Assembly: GCF_902712915.1 (NCBI RefSeq)
Contig: NZ_CACTIA010000004.1
Span: 186,001 to 250,000, forward strand
Length of the DNA: 64,000 nt
Direction of reading: 5' to 3'
Source: Acidiphilium sp. C61
GTDB taxonomy: Bacteria; Pseudomonadota; Alphaproteobacteria; Acetobacterales; Acetobacteraceae
The notes under the pieces were generated by a model, which was not told the origin of the DNA, did no database searches, and saw nothing but the letters and a program-made list of their open reading frames with translations. The translations under genes and the position numbers were made by a program. Within the stretch, counting starts at the first letter, position 1. Every line of letters starts with the position of its first letter. Shown here one piece after another: positions 52,984 through 62,623 of the stretch.

Positions 52984-54129
52984 ATGAGCGGTCAAAGCCA
53001 GTCCGGCCAGGCCCGCCCGGAAGCGGGCGATCGCGAGCACTATGCGTGGCACCACATGCGACAGCCGAACGGCTTCACCTGCGGTTCGACCTGCGTGGGC
53101 ATGCTCTCCAGTATCCTCCTTGCCGGCGAGCCCGATCCGCCGCGCCTCCATCCCGAGGTCATCGCCGGCATGATGGGGACCAACCCCCGGACCGGGACGA
53201 CCGAGGTCGAGATGAAGCGCGGTCTCGATCTCTATGGCATCCCGCACGAGCGGATGCCGCCGACCGCAGACGGTGCGGGGCCGGACCGGATGGAAGACCT
53301 CGTCGGCTGGCTGGAAGCGGGCAACATGGCCATGCTCCGATGCCTCGTCATCGGCATGAAGCACTGGATCCTCGCGACGCACGCCGACGCGCGCGGCATC
53401 CATGTTCTCGACCCGGCAGCCCAGAGCCCGGGCATCCTTTCTCCCAATCACGTCGCCTCGCTCATCCGGCCGCGCGGTTGGGAATTCTGGAAGATTCCGG
53501 CCAACGTGCCCTGCCGGGCACTGCATTTCGGCCGGCTGCCAAGACCCGGCATTACGACCGATGCGATGCAGGACGCGGTTGTTGGGCTCCTCCTCGATCA
53601 TGGCGACCTCGAGCGGCGGATGATCCCGCCCGAGGCTGCCCGCTGGCTCGTCGGGCAGCTTATGCGCTCCGAACAGAGCTATGGCCTGTGGGCTGGCAAC
53701 CGGCTCCTGGCTGCCCACATCGCCAGCGGCTGCCAGCCGTGGAAGGTCCTCGAGGATGCCGGCTTTACGGTCGACGAGGCGACCATGGAGCGTCTGCGCG
53801 TCCAACTCGCCCGCCTGCCCGGCGCAGTCTGTCATTCGCTCGCCACCGCGGTGCATCCGGACGTCGAGGAAAATGGCGGCCGGTGGCTGGTCGATGCCGC
53901 GCCCGGGCTGTTCGGCTTTGCCGGCGTCCACGGCATCGAGCGCGTGGATGAGGCAGCCGGCGAGGGGGCTGGTGCCACGCTCATGGAGATCCGCCAGGGC
54001 GAGATGCGATACTTCATCCGGGAGACACCGGATCTGGACGGCATGGTCGACCATTCCGAAATGGCAGTGGGTGCGATCCACGGGGCGCCCGATGATGATG
54101 CGCAGGGGCCCAGGCCATCTCCAGGGTAA
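52984..54129 (+). CDS. C39-like papain-fold peptidase protein
   Basis: A 381-aa protein. The N-terminal 160 residues look like a C39 cysteine peptidase: Cys33 in RQPNGFTCGSTC with Gln27 before it, His127 in GMKHWILATH, and Asp143 in HVLDPA. The remaining 220 residues are an unknown helical domain. Start at ATG 52984. No ABC transporter or leader peptide is nearby, so it is not a typical bacteriocin exporter; a cytosolic peptidase or effector role is possible. Confidence 0.65.
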   Translation: MSGQSQSGQARPEAGDREHYAWHHMRQPNGFTCGSTCVGMLSSILLAGEPDPPRLHPEVIAGMMGTNPRTGTTEVEMKRGLDLYGIPHERMPPTADGAGPDRMEDLVGWLEAGNMAMLRCLVIGMKHWILATHADARGIHVLDPAAQSPGILSPNHVASLIRPRGWEFWKIPANVPCRALHFGRLPRPGITTDAMQDAVVGLLLDHGDLERRMIPPEAARWLVGQLMRSEQSYGLWAGNRLLAAHIASGCQPWKVLEDAGFTVDEATMERLRVQLARLPGAVCHSLATAVHPDVEENGGRWLVDAAPGLFGFAGVHGIERVDEAAGEGAGATLMEIRQGEMRYFIRETPDLDGMVDHSEMAVGAIHGAPDDDAQGPRPSPG

Positions 54130-54181
54130 GAAGGTGAGCTGGCCCTCCGGCCTGTCCCCTCATGCATCGCAGCCGAAGCGT

Positions 54182-54793
54182 CTACACCTCGGGTGACGGC
54201 GATCCGCGTGGCCGATCAAGCCCGTAGCGCCTGCGCATCAGGCCAGCATCGATCATGACATCGGCCAGCCGGTCATGATAGCCGATATCGGCGCCAATCC
54301 GGCACCCGAGCTCATAGCCGCTGATGGCCGCGGCCAGGCCGCCCGGTGAGTACAGGTGCGCTCCATACCCGTCATCATCCTCCAGCATCCTGGAATAGAG
54401 GGAGAGCTCGGCGCCGAGCCCCAGGCCCCGCCACTGGGGAGCGACGAAAATCATGCCATAACCTGAAACGGCGACGACGCCCCCTTCGTTTGCGCGGCAT
54501 GCAATGAAGGGTATCCCAGTCTCGGGGTCGCGGGCATCGGCAAGGCAGATGGATATTCCCTCCGCCCCGCAGGCATCCGACGAGAGGACCTTCGTCTCTT
54601 CCACCTGCCGAAAAAGGGGCCGCAACATCCGCTCCGCAGAGGCCGAGTACGTCTCGCCAATTTCGAGCCGTGAGAGGCTCCCGTGCCTGCCCAGCAGAAA
54701 TGCAGGGGCACCAGTCTGCCACGGGGCGCGCCCTGACGCTGCCGCCGCGGCGATGGCTCGGGCGAGGTGCGGCCGGGCGAAAGCCGGCGTCAC
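54182..54793 (-). CDS. GNAT-like acetyltransferase
   Basis: A 203-aa product. The acetyl-CoA loop is FVAPQWRGLGLGAELSLYSRML near residues 117-138, with the expected R-G-x-G-x-G pattern. The rest is not strongly conserved with any GNAT I know. It overlaps the gene upstream by 4 bp. Confidence 0.6.
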   Translation of the reverse strand: MTPAFARPHLARAIAAAAASGRAPWQTGAPAFLLGRHGSLSRLEIGETYSASAERMLRPLFRQVEETKVLSSDACGAEGISICLADARDPETGIPFIACRANEGGVVAVSGYGMIFVAPQWRGLGLGAELSLYSRMLEDDDGYGAHLYSPGGLAAAISGYELGCRIGADIGYHDRLADVMIDAGLMRRRYGLDRPRGSPSPEV

Positions 54794-55347
54794 GGCTGCG
54801 GCTCGGGCCCCGGCTCCGGCGTGACCTCGTCAAGATGTCCGATCTCCTGGCTGGCCTCGTCAATGAACTGCGCCATCAGGCTGTCCGTGCTGCCGCGGAA
54901 GATCGACTTCGGCGTGACCAGCATCGCGCTGCCGCCAGTGGCCTGCGGCTCAGGCTTGCTGCAGGTCCAGGCCGCCGTGATCCGGATCATCCGCTGGGGC
55001 AGGCGCGCGGAGATGTCCTGCAGCACCGCCAGCCACGCGTCCTCGTCGATATCGACCGTGACCATGTCATCGTCGCCGCTGCCCCCAGCCGCCGCGGCTT
55101 CCAGTGCAGCGGCGAGGGTGCGGCCGACACCGGTGGCCTTGTCCGGAAGGCTCTCGAATGCCTTACGCAACTCCGAGAGACGCATCTCCAGGAAACCCCC
55201 GGCCGTCTCGCTGGCAAACAGATGAATCAACTCACCGTCCGGCTGTGCATCCTGAAAGGCGGCGTCCAGGATCTCGCGCTCCAACGTGGAAAGCAAAGCC
55301 AGCGGCAGCGGCTCATGAACGGCGACGGTGCTGTAATAGTTGGGCAT
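54790..55347 (-). CDS. Unrecognised 185-aa protein
   Basis: Start taken at ATG 55345-55347 (MPNYYSTVAVHEPLPL). It contains ALLSTLEREILDAAFQ and a Met/Asp-rich VTVDIDEDAWLAVLQD segment; the end is Pro/Glu-rich. No domain recognised. It is coupled to the GNAT-like gene by a 4-bp overlap, suggesting joint action. Confidence 0.55.
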   Translation of the reverse strand: MPNYYSTVAVHEPLPLALLSTLEREILDAAFQDAQPDGELIHLFASETAGGFLEMRLSELRKAFESLPDKATGVGRTLAAALEAAAAGGSGDDDMVTVDIDEDAWLAVLQDISARLPQRMIRITAAWTCSKPEPQATGGSAMLVTPKSIFRGSTDSLMAQFIDEASQEIGHLDEVTPEPGPEPQP

Positions 55348-55477
55348 GATGGTTCTCCGATGGCTTCTTCGTGCTATAGAAATCGTGGGACATTTTTCAA
55401 TGTATGATTGATTTTTGTCGGGTCGCCGCCCATAATGCCGGACACCGGGTTCTCCTGCGCTGGAGAGGTGCCAAGCA

Positions 55478-55591
55478 ATGTCGTTCGCCATCCCTCACGA
55501 GCCCCTCAGCCGGGGCTGGCTCCCCTTCGAGCATGTCAGCGGGGAGGAGGCCATCACACATGAGACCGTGGCCGAGGCGCAGGCGGCATGA
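55478..55591 (+). CDS. Small 37-aa protein coupled to the deoxyribosyltransferase gene
   Basis: ATG 55478 follows GGAGAGG at a good distance. The product MSFAIPHEPLSRGWLPFEHV... is 37 aa and ends in TGA overlapping the next ATG (ATGA at 55588-55591). The strong ribosome-binding site and the overlap argue for real translation, at least as a coupling leader peptide. Confidence 0.5.
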   Translation: MSFAIPHEPLSRGWLPFEHVSGEEAITHETVAEAQAA

Positions 55592-56145
55592 TGACGAGCG
55601 ACAAGCCCCGCATCTATCTCGCCGGGCCGGACGTCTTCCGGGCCGATTCCGATACTCATGGTGCGCACCTTATCCAGCTCTGTGCCGCGCACGGCGTGAC
55701 GGGCGTCTACCCGGCGGACAATGATATGGTCGCCGGCATCGACACGATGCTGCGCGCCGGCCAGCCACCTTCAGAGGTCGCGCGGGCGATCTTCCGAGCG
55801 AATGCCGATCGCCTCCGCACCTGCGACGCGGTGCTTGCGAACATCGACCCCTTCCGCAGCCCGGGCGCGGATAACGGCACGGCGTGGGAGATGGGGATGG
55901 CCTATGGCCTCGGCCTCCCGGTCTTCGCGTACACCTCAGACCTGCGGACGACCCGCGAGAAGATCTCGAACTGGCATTGCGCGCCATTCTCGGTGCAGGA
56001 CGGCATCATCCGGGATCGCGATGGCATGATGGTCGAGGATTTCGGCGAGGTCGACAACCTCATGCTCACCTGCTCGGTCGTCGGCGAACGCGTTCACCCC
56101 GACTTCCTCTCCGCGCTCCGCGCGGCAGCCGCTCACCTCGCCTGA
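55588..56145 (+). CDS. Nucleoside 2-deoxyribosyltransferase
   Basis: A 185-aa enzyme of the NDT family that swaps bases between deoxynucleosides. YLAGPDVFRAD at the start, the catalytic-type NGTAWEMGMAYGLGLPV block (Glu near residue 100) and a DNLMLTCS finish are all typical. It may salvage or remodel nucleotide pools, in line with the dUTPase-like gene at 62.6 kb. Confidence 0.92.
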   Translation: MMTSDKPRIYLAGPDVFRADSDTHGAHLIQLCAAHGVTGVYPADNDMVAGIDTMLRAGQPPSEVARAIFRANADRLRTCDAVLANIDPFRSPGADNGTAWEMGMAYGLGLPVFAYTSDLRTTREKISNWHCAPFSVQDGIIRDRDGMMVEDFGEVDNLMLTCSVVGERVHPDFLSALRAAAAHLA

Positions 56146-56160
56146 CACACATCACCACAT

Positions 56161-56175
56161 GTTCTCATCTTGTTC
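56161..56175 (+). promoter_or_regulatory. LexA (SOS) box
   Basis: GTTCTCATCTTGTTC matches exactly the alphaproteobacterial LexA consensus GTTC-N7-GTTC. It lies 138 bp upstream of the AAA+ ATPase gene at 56314 and 15 bp after the deoxyribosyltransferase stop. The ATPase is therefore predicted to be DNA-damage-inducible. No equal box was seen by eye upstream of the recA at 60.9 kb. Confidence 0.65.
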
Positions 56176-56313
56176 TGAATGCGCGCAATATATTGTGGGC
56201 AACGGGCGCGCGCGACTGCTTGTTCGCTTGCTTTCGCCCTGGCCGTCTGTTTGATTCGCGGCGTGGGCGCTGCATTCGGCATGCGCCCGATCATAACTGG
56301 CGGGCAGATTTAG

Positions 56314-57789
56314 ATGACCAAGGCTTCCGGCAATCCGACCGACGATATCAGCGGCTTGCTGGAAGATGGAATTGGCGTTTTCGACGACGCCGGCGAGCTT
56401 CACGTGCCCCTGCGCCGCGGGCGTGGCGGCGCGCCGGCGGCAGGCACCCGAGGCGACTGGGGGCTCGAAGAGCCGTCCGCACCACCGATTGTCCAGTCAC
56501 CCGGCATGAATGACCGGGTCTCGAACTGGGCGGCCCGCAACATCATTGCGCCCGCGATCCTTGCCATCATCCAGCCCACCGGGCTCGACCGCGAGCAGGC
56601 CGGGCGCGTGCATGACGCCGTGCGCCGGCTGATCCCGGCCGGCCTGCCGCCGGGGGCCCTGAACCTGCACGGCGCGGTCAAACTGCTGTTCGGCATGGAG
56701 TTCCGCTCGCTGCCGCTGAAGACCCGCTGCGAGACGCTCGAGATGTTGCTCGCGTGGATGGGGCTCACCGAGGAGGTCGGCCTCGAGTTCTTCGGTGAGG
56801 ACATATGGCGGGCGTTGCCGTTCCACTGGAACCAGCGCGTCGCCGAGCTGGACACGAGCGACGACGCGGTCGCACCGGTGGAGGTGGCTGCCGGCGCGAC
56901 CGACGCCAGGCGGGATGTCGCCACGGGCGTCATCGTTGTGCGCGAGATCGGCAACAGCGACAATGACAGCGCGAAGCGGGCGGACAAGGCAGTGACCAGC
57001 CTGGTGCAGAAGCCGCTTCCGCTGTTCCGCTCGAACCGCCTGGATACGTTCCGCGAGCGGATGCTGGCCGACTTCCCTCATGCCGCCACCGCGATCGACG
57101 ATCTCTACTGGGACCTGACGACGCGCGATCACGTCGCATGGACGCCCCGGATCCTGGTCGGCAACCCGGGGGTCGGCAAGACCAGCTTCGTCGAGGCGGC
57201 CTGCCTGGTGCTGGAGATCCCCTACCTGAAATATCCGTGTGGCGGCGATACCGACTCCGTCTCGTTCCGCGGCGCCTCCCGGAAATGGTCCACCACCTCG
57301 CCGTCGCTGCCGCTGAGCCTGATCGCCTCGCACCAGATCGCCAATCCGGTCATCATCCTCGACGAGATCGAGAAGGCCGGGACCAGTCGCTACAACGGCA
57401 ACCTGCTCGACGTATTGCTGGGCATGATGGACCGCAAGCAGGCGTCCGGCTGGTATGACCCGCATGTCGAGGCCCCGATCGACCTCCGCCATGTGAACTG
57501 GCTGGCCACGGCCAACTCCACGAAGGACCTGCCGCCCGCGATCCGTGACCGGTTCCGGATGGTGAGCCGCATTGCCGATCCGTCTGCCGAACACGGTCCC
57601 CACCTGGTGAAGGCGCTACTCCGGCAGGTCGTGGCCGAGCGCGGTCCAGGAGCTGCGATGATCGAGCCTCTCGGCCTCGATGAGATCGAGGCGATCACCG
57701 GGATCTGGGGCGGTGGATCCGTCCGGCAGCTCCAGACGGTGCTGGAGCACTGGCTGCGTCAGCGGGACCGGTCGGCCAGCCGGCACTAG
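56314..57789 (+). CDS. AAA+ ATPase (MoxR/Lon-like core)
   Basis: A 491-aa protein. The C-terminal half is an AAA+ domain: Walker A GNPGVGKTS near residue 285, Walker B VIILDEIEK near 348, sensor 1 NWLATANSTKDLP near 398, arginine finger region IRDRFRMV near 413. The N-terminal 280 residues are unrecognised. It lacks a Lon protease domain. Preceded by a LexA box; a 12-bp hairpin follows. It converges on the 874-aa gene. Confidence 0.85.
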   Translation: MTKASGNPTDDISGLLEDGIGVFDDAGELHVPLRRGRGGAPAAGTRGDWGLEEPSAPPIVQSPGMNDRVSNWAARNIIAPAILAIIQPTGLDREQAGRVHDAVRRLIPAGLPPGALNLHGAVKLLFGMEFRSLPLKTRCETLEMLLAWMGLTEEVGLEFFGEDIWRALPFHWNQRVAELDTSDDAVAPVEVAAGATDARRDVATGVIVVREIGNSDNDSAKRADKAVTSLVQKPLPLFRSNRLDTFRERMLADFPHAATAIDDLYWDLTTRDHVAWTPRILVGNPGVGKTSFVEAACLVLEIPYLKYPCGGDTDSVSFRGASRKWSTTSPSLPLSLIASHQIANPVIILDEIEKAGTSRYNGNLLDVLLGMMDRKQASGWYDPHVEAPIDLRHVNWLATANSTKDLPPAIRDRFRMVSRIADPSAEHGPHLVKALLRQVVAERGPGAAMIEPLGLDEIEAITGIWGGGSVRQLQTVLEHWLRQRDRSASRH

Positions 57790-57800
57790 GCTGGCCGACC
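57770..57800. terminator. 12-bp perfect hairpin between convergent genes
   Basis: GGTCGGCCAGCC and GGCTGGCCGACC form a perfect 12-bp stem with a 7-nt loop that includes the stop codon of the ATPase gene. It lies between two convergent genes and could end transcripts from both sides. Confidence 0.6.
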
Positions 57801-57818
57801 CACCCCTTCGCCCGGCCG

Positions 57819-60443
57819 TCAGTCGTTGACCGGCTGCAGAACGCGTCCCCGTCGCACCTTGGTCCGGCCGTAGACCGAGAGCTGCGGATCACCGGGCCGC
57901 TGAAGCGCACGGCTCACGGCATCGTTGTCAACCCAGCCCCCGGGCCCCGCATCACGCGAAAGCAGGGCTCGCATCTCCGGATTACGCCAGCTGATGCCAT
58001 CAGCGTGCACCGCATCGCGGATCACTGCCTCCAGCGTCGGCCGCAGGTCGGCGGTCGGCAGATGGCGGTCCTGCCAGTGCTTCGGTGCGCGGGCCAGGCC
58101 GAAGCGCGCGAGGAGCGCCAGGTGCGAGGCCGGCGTGTGCATATCGCGCTGGTTGGTGGTCCGTCCGATCAGCGTCCAGGATATCTCCCCCATCCACCAT
58201 AGGGTGATCATGGAGGCGAGGAACCGGTCCGCCGGCGGCAGGGCATACTCGTCCGGCTGCTCGGTCTGGTGATGCTGCTTGCGATCGGACATCTCGGCCT
58301 TGACTGCCTGCCACCGTGTGATTTCGTCCTCCGCGATCGGCCACATGCGCGGATCGACTACGTCGAAAAGGGCTCCCGCGACCTTTTTGTTGGCGTGTTC
58401 GGCCGCCCAGCGGGCCAGCCGGTATTCAAATGCCATGTCCCAGATCGGGTAGATCCGCGCCGCGGCCGGCGATACGCGCCTGGCATCGGTGTATGCCCGG
58501 ACGATCCGGTCGGCGAGGAGCACCTCCGGAAGTGCCCGCCGCGGGTCGGTCAGCTTCGGCAGTTGCTCGACGAGCCCGTAGATCCCCGGCGAAAGGTGCA
58601 CGAAGTTCGGGTTCATCTTCATGATCGGCTGGGCACCGCTGAGCGTCTCGCTGCGCGACCCATAGTTCTCGGGCAGGGTGAGTTCCGCGAGATCCAGCGT
58701 GCGGATGGGGCCGTGGCGGGTGATCTGGCCATGCAGGAAATGGGCAACCGTGTTCTCGCCGAACGGCCGCCGCCAGATGGAGGTCTGCGACATGTCCGGC
58801 CGGATCGTGTAGGGCAGGGGGGCGTGCCCGGCCGGGCGTTCAGGCAGCTTCTCCTGTAGCGGGAACCAGATCCGGTCGATCACATTGAGGAACATGCCCT
58901 TCGCCCCGGCAATGGCGCGCGGGACGCAGTTGGGCATGTTGTTCTCTTCCGGCGTGGCCGCCGCATAAGCCTCGCAGAGGCGCGTCAGGTCGAACGGCGC
59001 GCCGTTGTCCAGCTTGATCGCGAGGTCATAGAGCTGATAGGCGCGGCGCTCGTTGAGCTGGTCGATGTCCCGGATGATGTGGCGGCCGACGATCGCGGCG
59101 CCGGGAACCATGGCGACGGCAGCACTGATCTCGCTCGTCGTTGCGCCGGCCGCCTCCATGGCGTCGGACACCAGGATGGCGTTGCGCCGGCCGCGCAGCC
59201 TGGTCGATAGCAGCTTGCTGGTCGCCTGGGCCCGCCCGCGCGCCTTGTCGTCGAGGCCAAGCAGCCAGCCATTGCCCTGCCGGGTGCCGTACCGGTTGGC
59301 CAGGTCCGACGCGCTCGGGAACAGGGCCTCGAGGCCCAGTACCACGGTTCCCGGCACGCCGTGGGCGATCATCGCCTTGCGGTTGATCTCGCCGGATGCC
59401 TCATCGGGCAGGTAGCCGGTTCCCTCGGTCAGGATCTCGATCAGTTGAGGCAGATGCGCCTCGATGATCGGCTCGACCTTCTGCCGCGAAGGCTCGCGGC
59501 CGAGATGCTTGACCGCCTCCACCTCGATCTGGCGCACGCGCTCCTTGGTGATCCCGACGGTATTGGACACGACATCGAGCGTCGCCGGCTTGTCGAAGAA
59601 GCCGTAGCGCATGGCCAGGATCTGCGCCTGCTTCTCATTGCGCATGATGACGCCGGGGAAGCCGGGAAGCTCGGTTGCGCGGTTCTTCCGCCCGTGGTTG
59701 CCACCGAGAAGGTGATGCGCGGGTTCAGCAAGGAAGGCTGGGAGCGCGTCGCGGACCTTGTCGAGGTCGGCGCGCCCGATCATGTGCTGTAGCGGAACCG
59801 GAATGTCGCCGGCCAGGATGCCGGCAAGGTTCAGCCGTTCGGTGGCGACATCCTTCTTGCTGACAACGCTGGCCACGGCCTCGGTCGCGCGCAGGAGTGC
59901 GCCGTCGACCAGCAACTTGAGGTCTGTCGTGCTTTTGACCCCGAAATTGTCGGCTTGCTGGAGGCGGGTCATGATCCCCTTCCAGTCCGAGAGCAGGTCG
60001 GCCAGCGTGCGGACGCCAGCCCGCCAGTCATCCTTGCTGTCCCGTGCCGCGACGAAATCCTCGAGGATCCGGCGCAGCCGGATAGCGGGGTCCGCCTCCA
60101 GCAGCGCTTCGGGGAAGGGAACAAGGGCAAGCACGCGGAAAACCGCCGCGAGAGCCGCGACGCGCGCGTCGTCTTGCTGGCGCGCATTCATCTGGGCCCG
60201 GGCCGCACCGGCATGCGAGTAACCCGCCTCGTCGAGGTGGCTGAAGATCTGCTTGAGGATCGGCACGGAGAAGCCTCTGAAGGAGACCTCCCGGCTCAGC
60301 AGCGCGTTTCTGAGGTCGAGTACGTTCGCGACGCTCATGGTCATCAGCGGACTGTCGGGATTCTCCGAGACCGCCTGGGCGGTCGGTCGGGCCAGCTCGA
60401 TCTCGTCCAGGGCGTCTCGAAGCGTCGTGCCGGAAGCGTTCAT
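57819..60443 (-). CDS. 874-aa protein with internal sigma-region-4-like HTH
   Basis: A large soluble protein of unknown family. Residues about 268-314 resemble sigma-70 region 4: RNEKQAQILAMRYGFF, then LDVVSNTVGITKERVRQIEVEAVKHL, the typical HTH with its ERVRQIE recognition helix. About 90 residues before this, NFGVKSTTDLKLLVDGALL recalls the helix-hairpin-helix of the RNA polymerase alpha C-terminal domain. The rest (about 400-874) is helical, with no known catalytic motif. Regions 2 and 3 of sigma factors are absent, so it is not an ordinary sigma factor. Confidence 0.65.
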   Translation of the reverse strand: MNASGTTLRDALDEIELARPTAQAVSENPDSPLMTMSVANVLDLRNALLSREVSFRGFSVPILKQIFSHLDEAGYSHAGAARAQMNARQQDDARVAALAAVFRVLALVPFPEALLEADPAIRLRRILEDFVAARDSKDDWRAGVRTLADLLSDWKGIMTRLQQADNFGVKSTTDLKLLVDGALLRATEAVASVVSKKDVATERLNLAGILAGDIPVPLQHMIGRADLDKVRDALPAFLAEPAHHLLGGNHGRKNRATELPGFPGVIMRNEKQAQILAMRYGFFDKPATLDVVSNTVGITKERVRQIEVEAVKHLGREPSRQKVEPIIEAHLPQLIEILTEGTGYLPDEASGEINRKAMIAHGVPGTVVLGLEALFPSASDLANRYGTRQGNGWLLGLDDKARGRAQATSKLLSTRLRGRRNAILVSDAMEAAGATTSEISAAVAMVPGAAIVGRHIIRDIDQLNERRAYQLYDLAIKLDNGAPFDLTRLCEAYAAATPEENNMPNCVPRAIAGAKGMFLNVIDRIWFPLQEKLPERPAGHAPLPYTIRPDMSQTSIWRRPFGENTVAHFLHGQITRHGPIRTLDLAELTLPENYGSRSETLSGAQPIMKMNPNFVHLSPGIYGLVEQLPKLTDPRRALPEVLLADRIVRAYTDARRVSPAAARIYPIWDMAFEYRLARWAAEHANKKVAGALFDVVDPRMWPIAEDEITRWQAVKAEMSDRKQHHQTEQPDEYALPPADRFLASMITLWWMGEISWTLIGRTTNQRDMHTPASHLALLARFGLARAPKHWQDRHLPTADLRPTLEAVIRDAVHADGISWRNPEMRALLSRDAGPGGWVDNDAVSRALQRPGDPQLSVYGRTKVRRGRVLQPVND

Positions 60444-60872
60444 GTGTTTCAGCCTGCTGACCCTCTGGGGTAGATAAAAGGGGAATATATAGAGAATGTA
60501 TTTAGATCAACGAATTACGCGACCTCATTTTCAGAAAGCCGATTTCAACATTGAAATTTACATGATCCTGCTCCGATTCGCCAACGGTTCCGATTTTTCT
60601 GGAAACCTCTCGGCCCCATCCATTGTGTGCTATAGAAATGTCATTTTCTGATTTCCATAAAAAAAATTGACCTGAAGGATATTGTTGCAGGCCCACGTGC
60701 GTCATTGAACCCATTTAATGCGCTAAATGAAAGGATTACCGGCTGCCGCAGGACATGCTCACGGCCCTCCTCTGGCGGCGATTCCGATCCGAAAATTATG
60801 CGGCATTTTTTAATTTTGTTTTGAAGAATAATTTTTGTATTGTCACAATCATACGTCAGGATGAAAGAACCG
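60444..60872. other. 429-bp AT-rich divergent promoter region before recA
   Basis: It should hold the promoters of the 874-aa gene and of recA. A 70-codon minus-strand frame at 60502-60714 (MGSMTHVGLQQYPSG...) is possible but has no clear ribosome-binding site. No consensus LexA box was found in it by eye. Confidence 0.45.
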
Positions 60873-61918
<1,046 letters not shown>

Positions 61919-61919
<1 letters not shown>

Positions 61920-62623
61920 TGAACGACATGTCGATTGATCCGGCCGGCGCCACCCGGGAGATGCCCCCGCTCCCAGGAGCCATGGCGCATCTGGATCGAG
62001 ATCGCCGAGGCTATCCGATCCCGTTCGTTGTCGCCCGGGGTGACGACGGAACCCCGGATTTCCGGATCAACGACTTCGCGCGGGTCGATCGCTGCCTGGG
62101 CGAGGGACTGTGCGCAATTTCCGGCCTGCCGCTCGCCGACGACGATGTCTGGCTGGTGGGCGGTCCGAAAGCCGCTTACGACCCGCGCGGCGCCTATCTC
62201 GACCCGCCGGCCCGGAAGGACTGCCTAGTCTGGGCGCTCCAGGTCTGTCCGTTCCTCGTGGCCCGGCGGTACCTGATGAAGAACGCTCCCTCCCGGTTCA
62301 CACCACCGGCTGGCATGTACTTCGTTGCCCATGCCAGCGCCGACCCGGTCGTGCCGGAGATGTTCGTAATGGCGCGCACCGACGGGATCGCCCTGGATCT
62401 GTCGCCGGACGGCCAGATCGTCATGCTGCCCAACCGACCGTGGCTCGAGGTCGAGCACTGGCGGGCCGGCCGCCTGATCGAGGTCAGGCGGCGCGCGCAG
62501 ACCCTGAAGGAGCTGCGCGCCTGGAAAGCGGCATGCACCGACGAAATCCCGATCCATGTCCGCAAGCGCAACCGGGGGGAGGGGCCCAAAGCCTTCCCCT
62601 GGAGCGACAGCCGTGGCAGCTGA
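61919..62623 (+). CDS. Unrecognised 234-aa protein in the recA operon
   Basis: Starts at ATG 61919 on the recA stop (TGATG overlap). It contains a few Cys and His residues (CLGEGLCAISGLPL; DCLVWALQVCPFLVARRY) without a clear zinc motif and ends in a basic stretch. Family unknown. Its coupling to recA suggests a role in recombination or damage response. Confidence 0.6.

Noticed and set aside
52981..54081. 366-codon minus-strand frame
   Set aside because: Antisense of the C39-like gene, whose catalytic motifs are on the plus strand.
60444..60872. LexA box upstream of recA
   Set aside because: Several GTTC or GAAC tetramers are present but none with the required 7-bp spacing.
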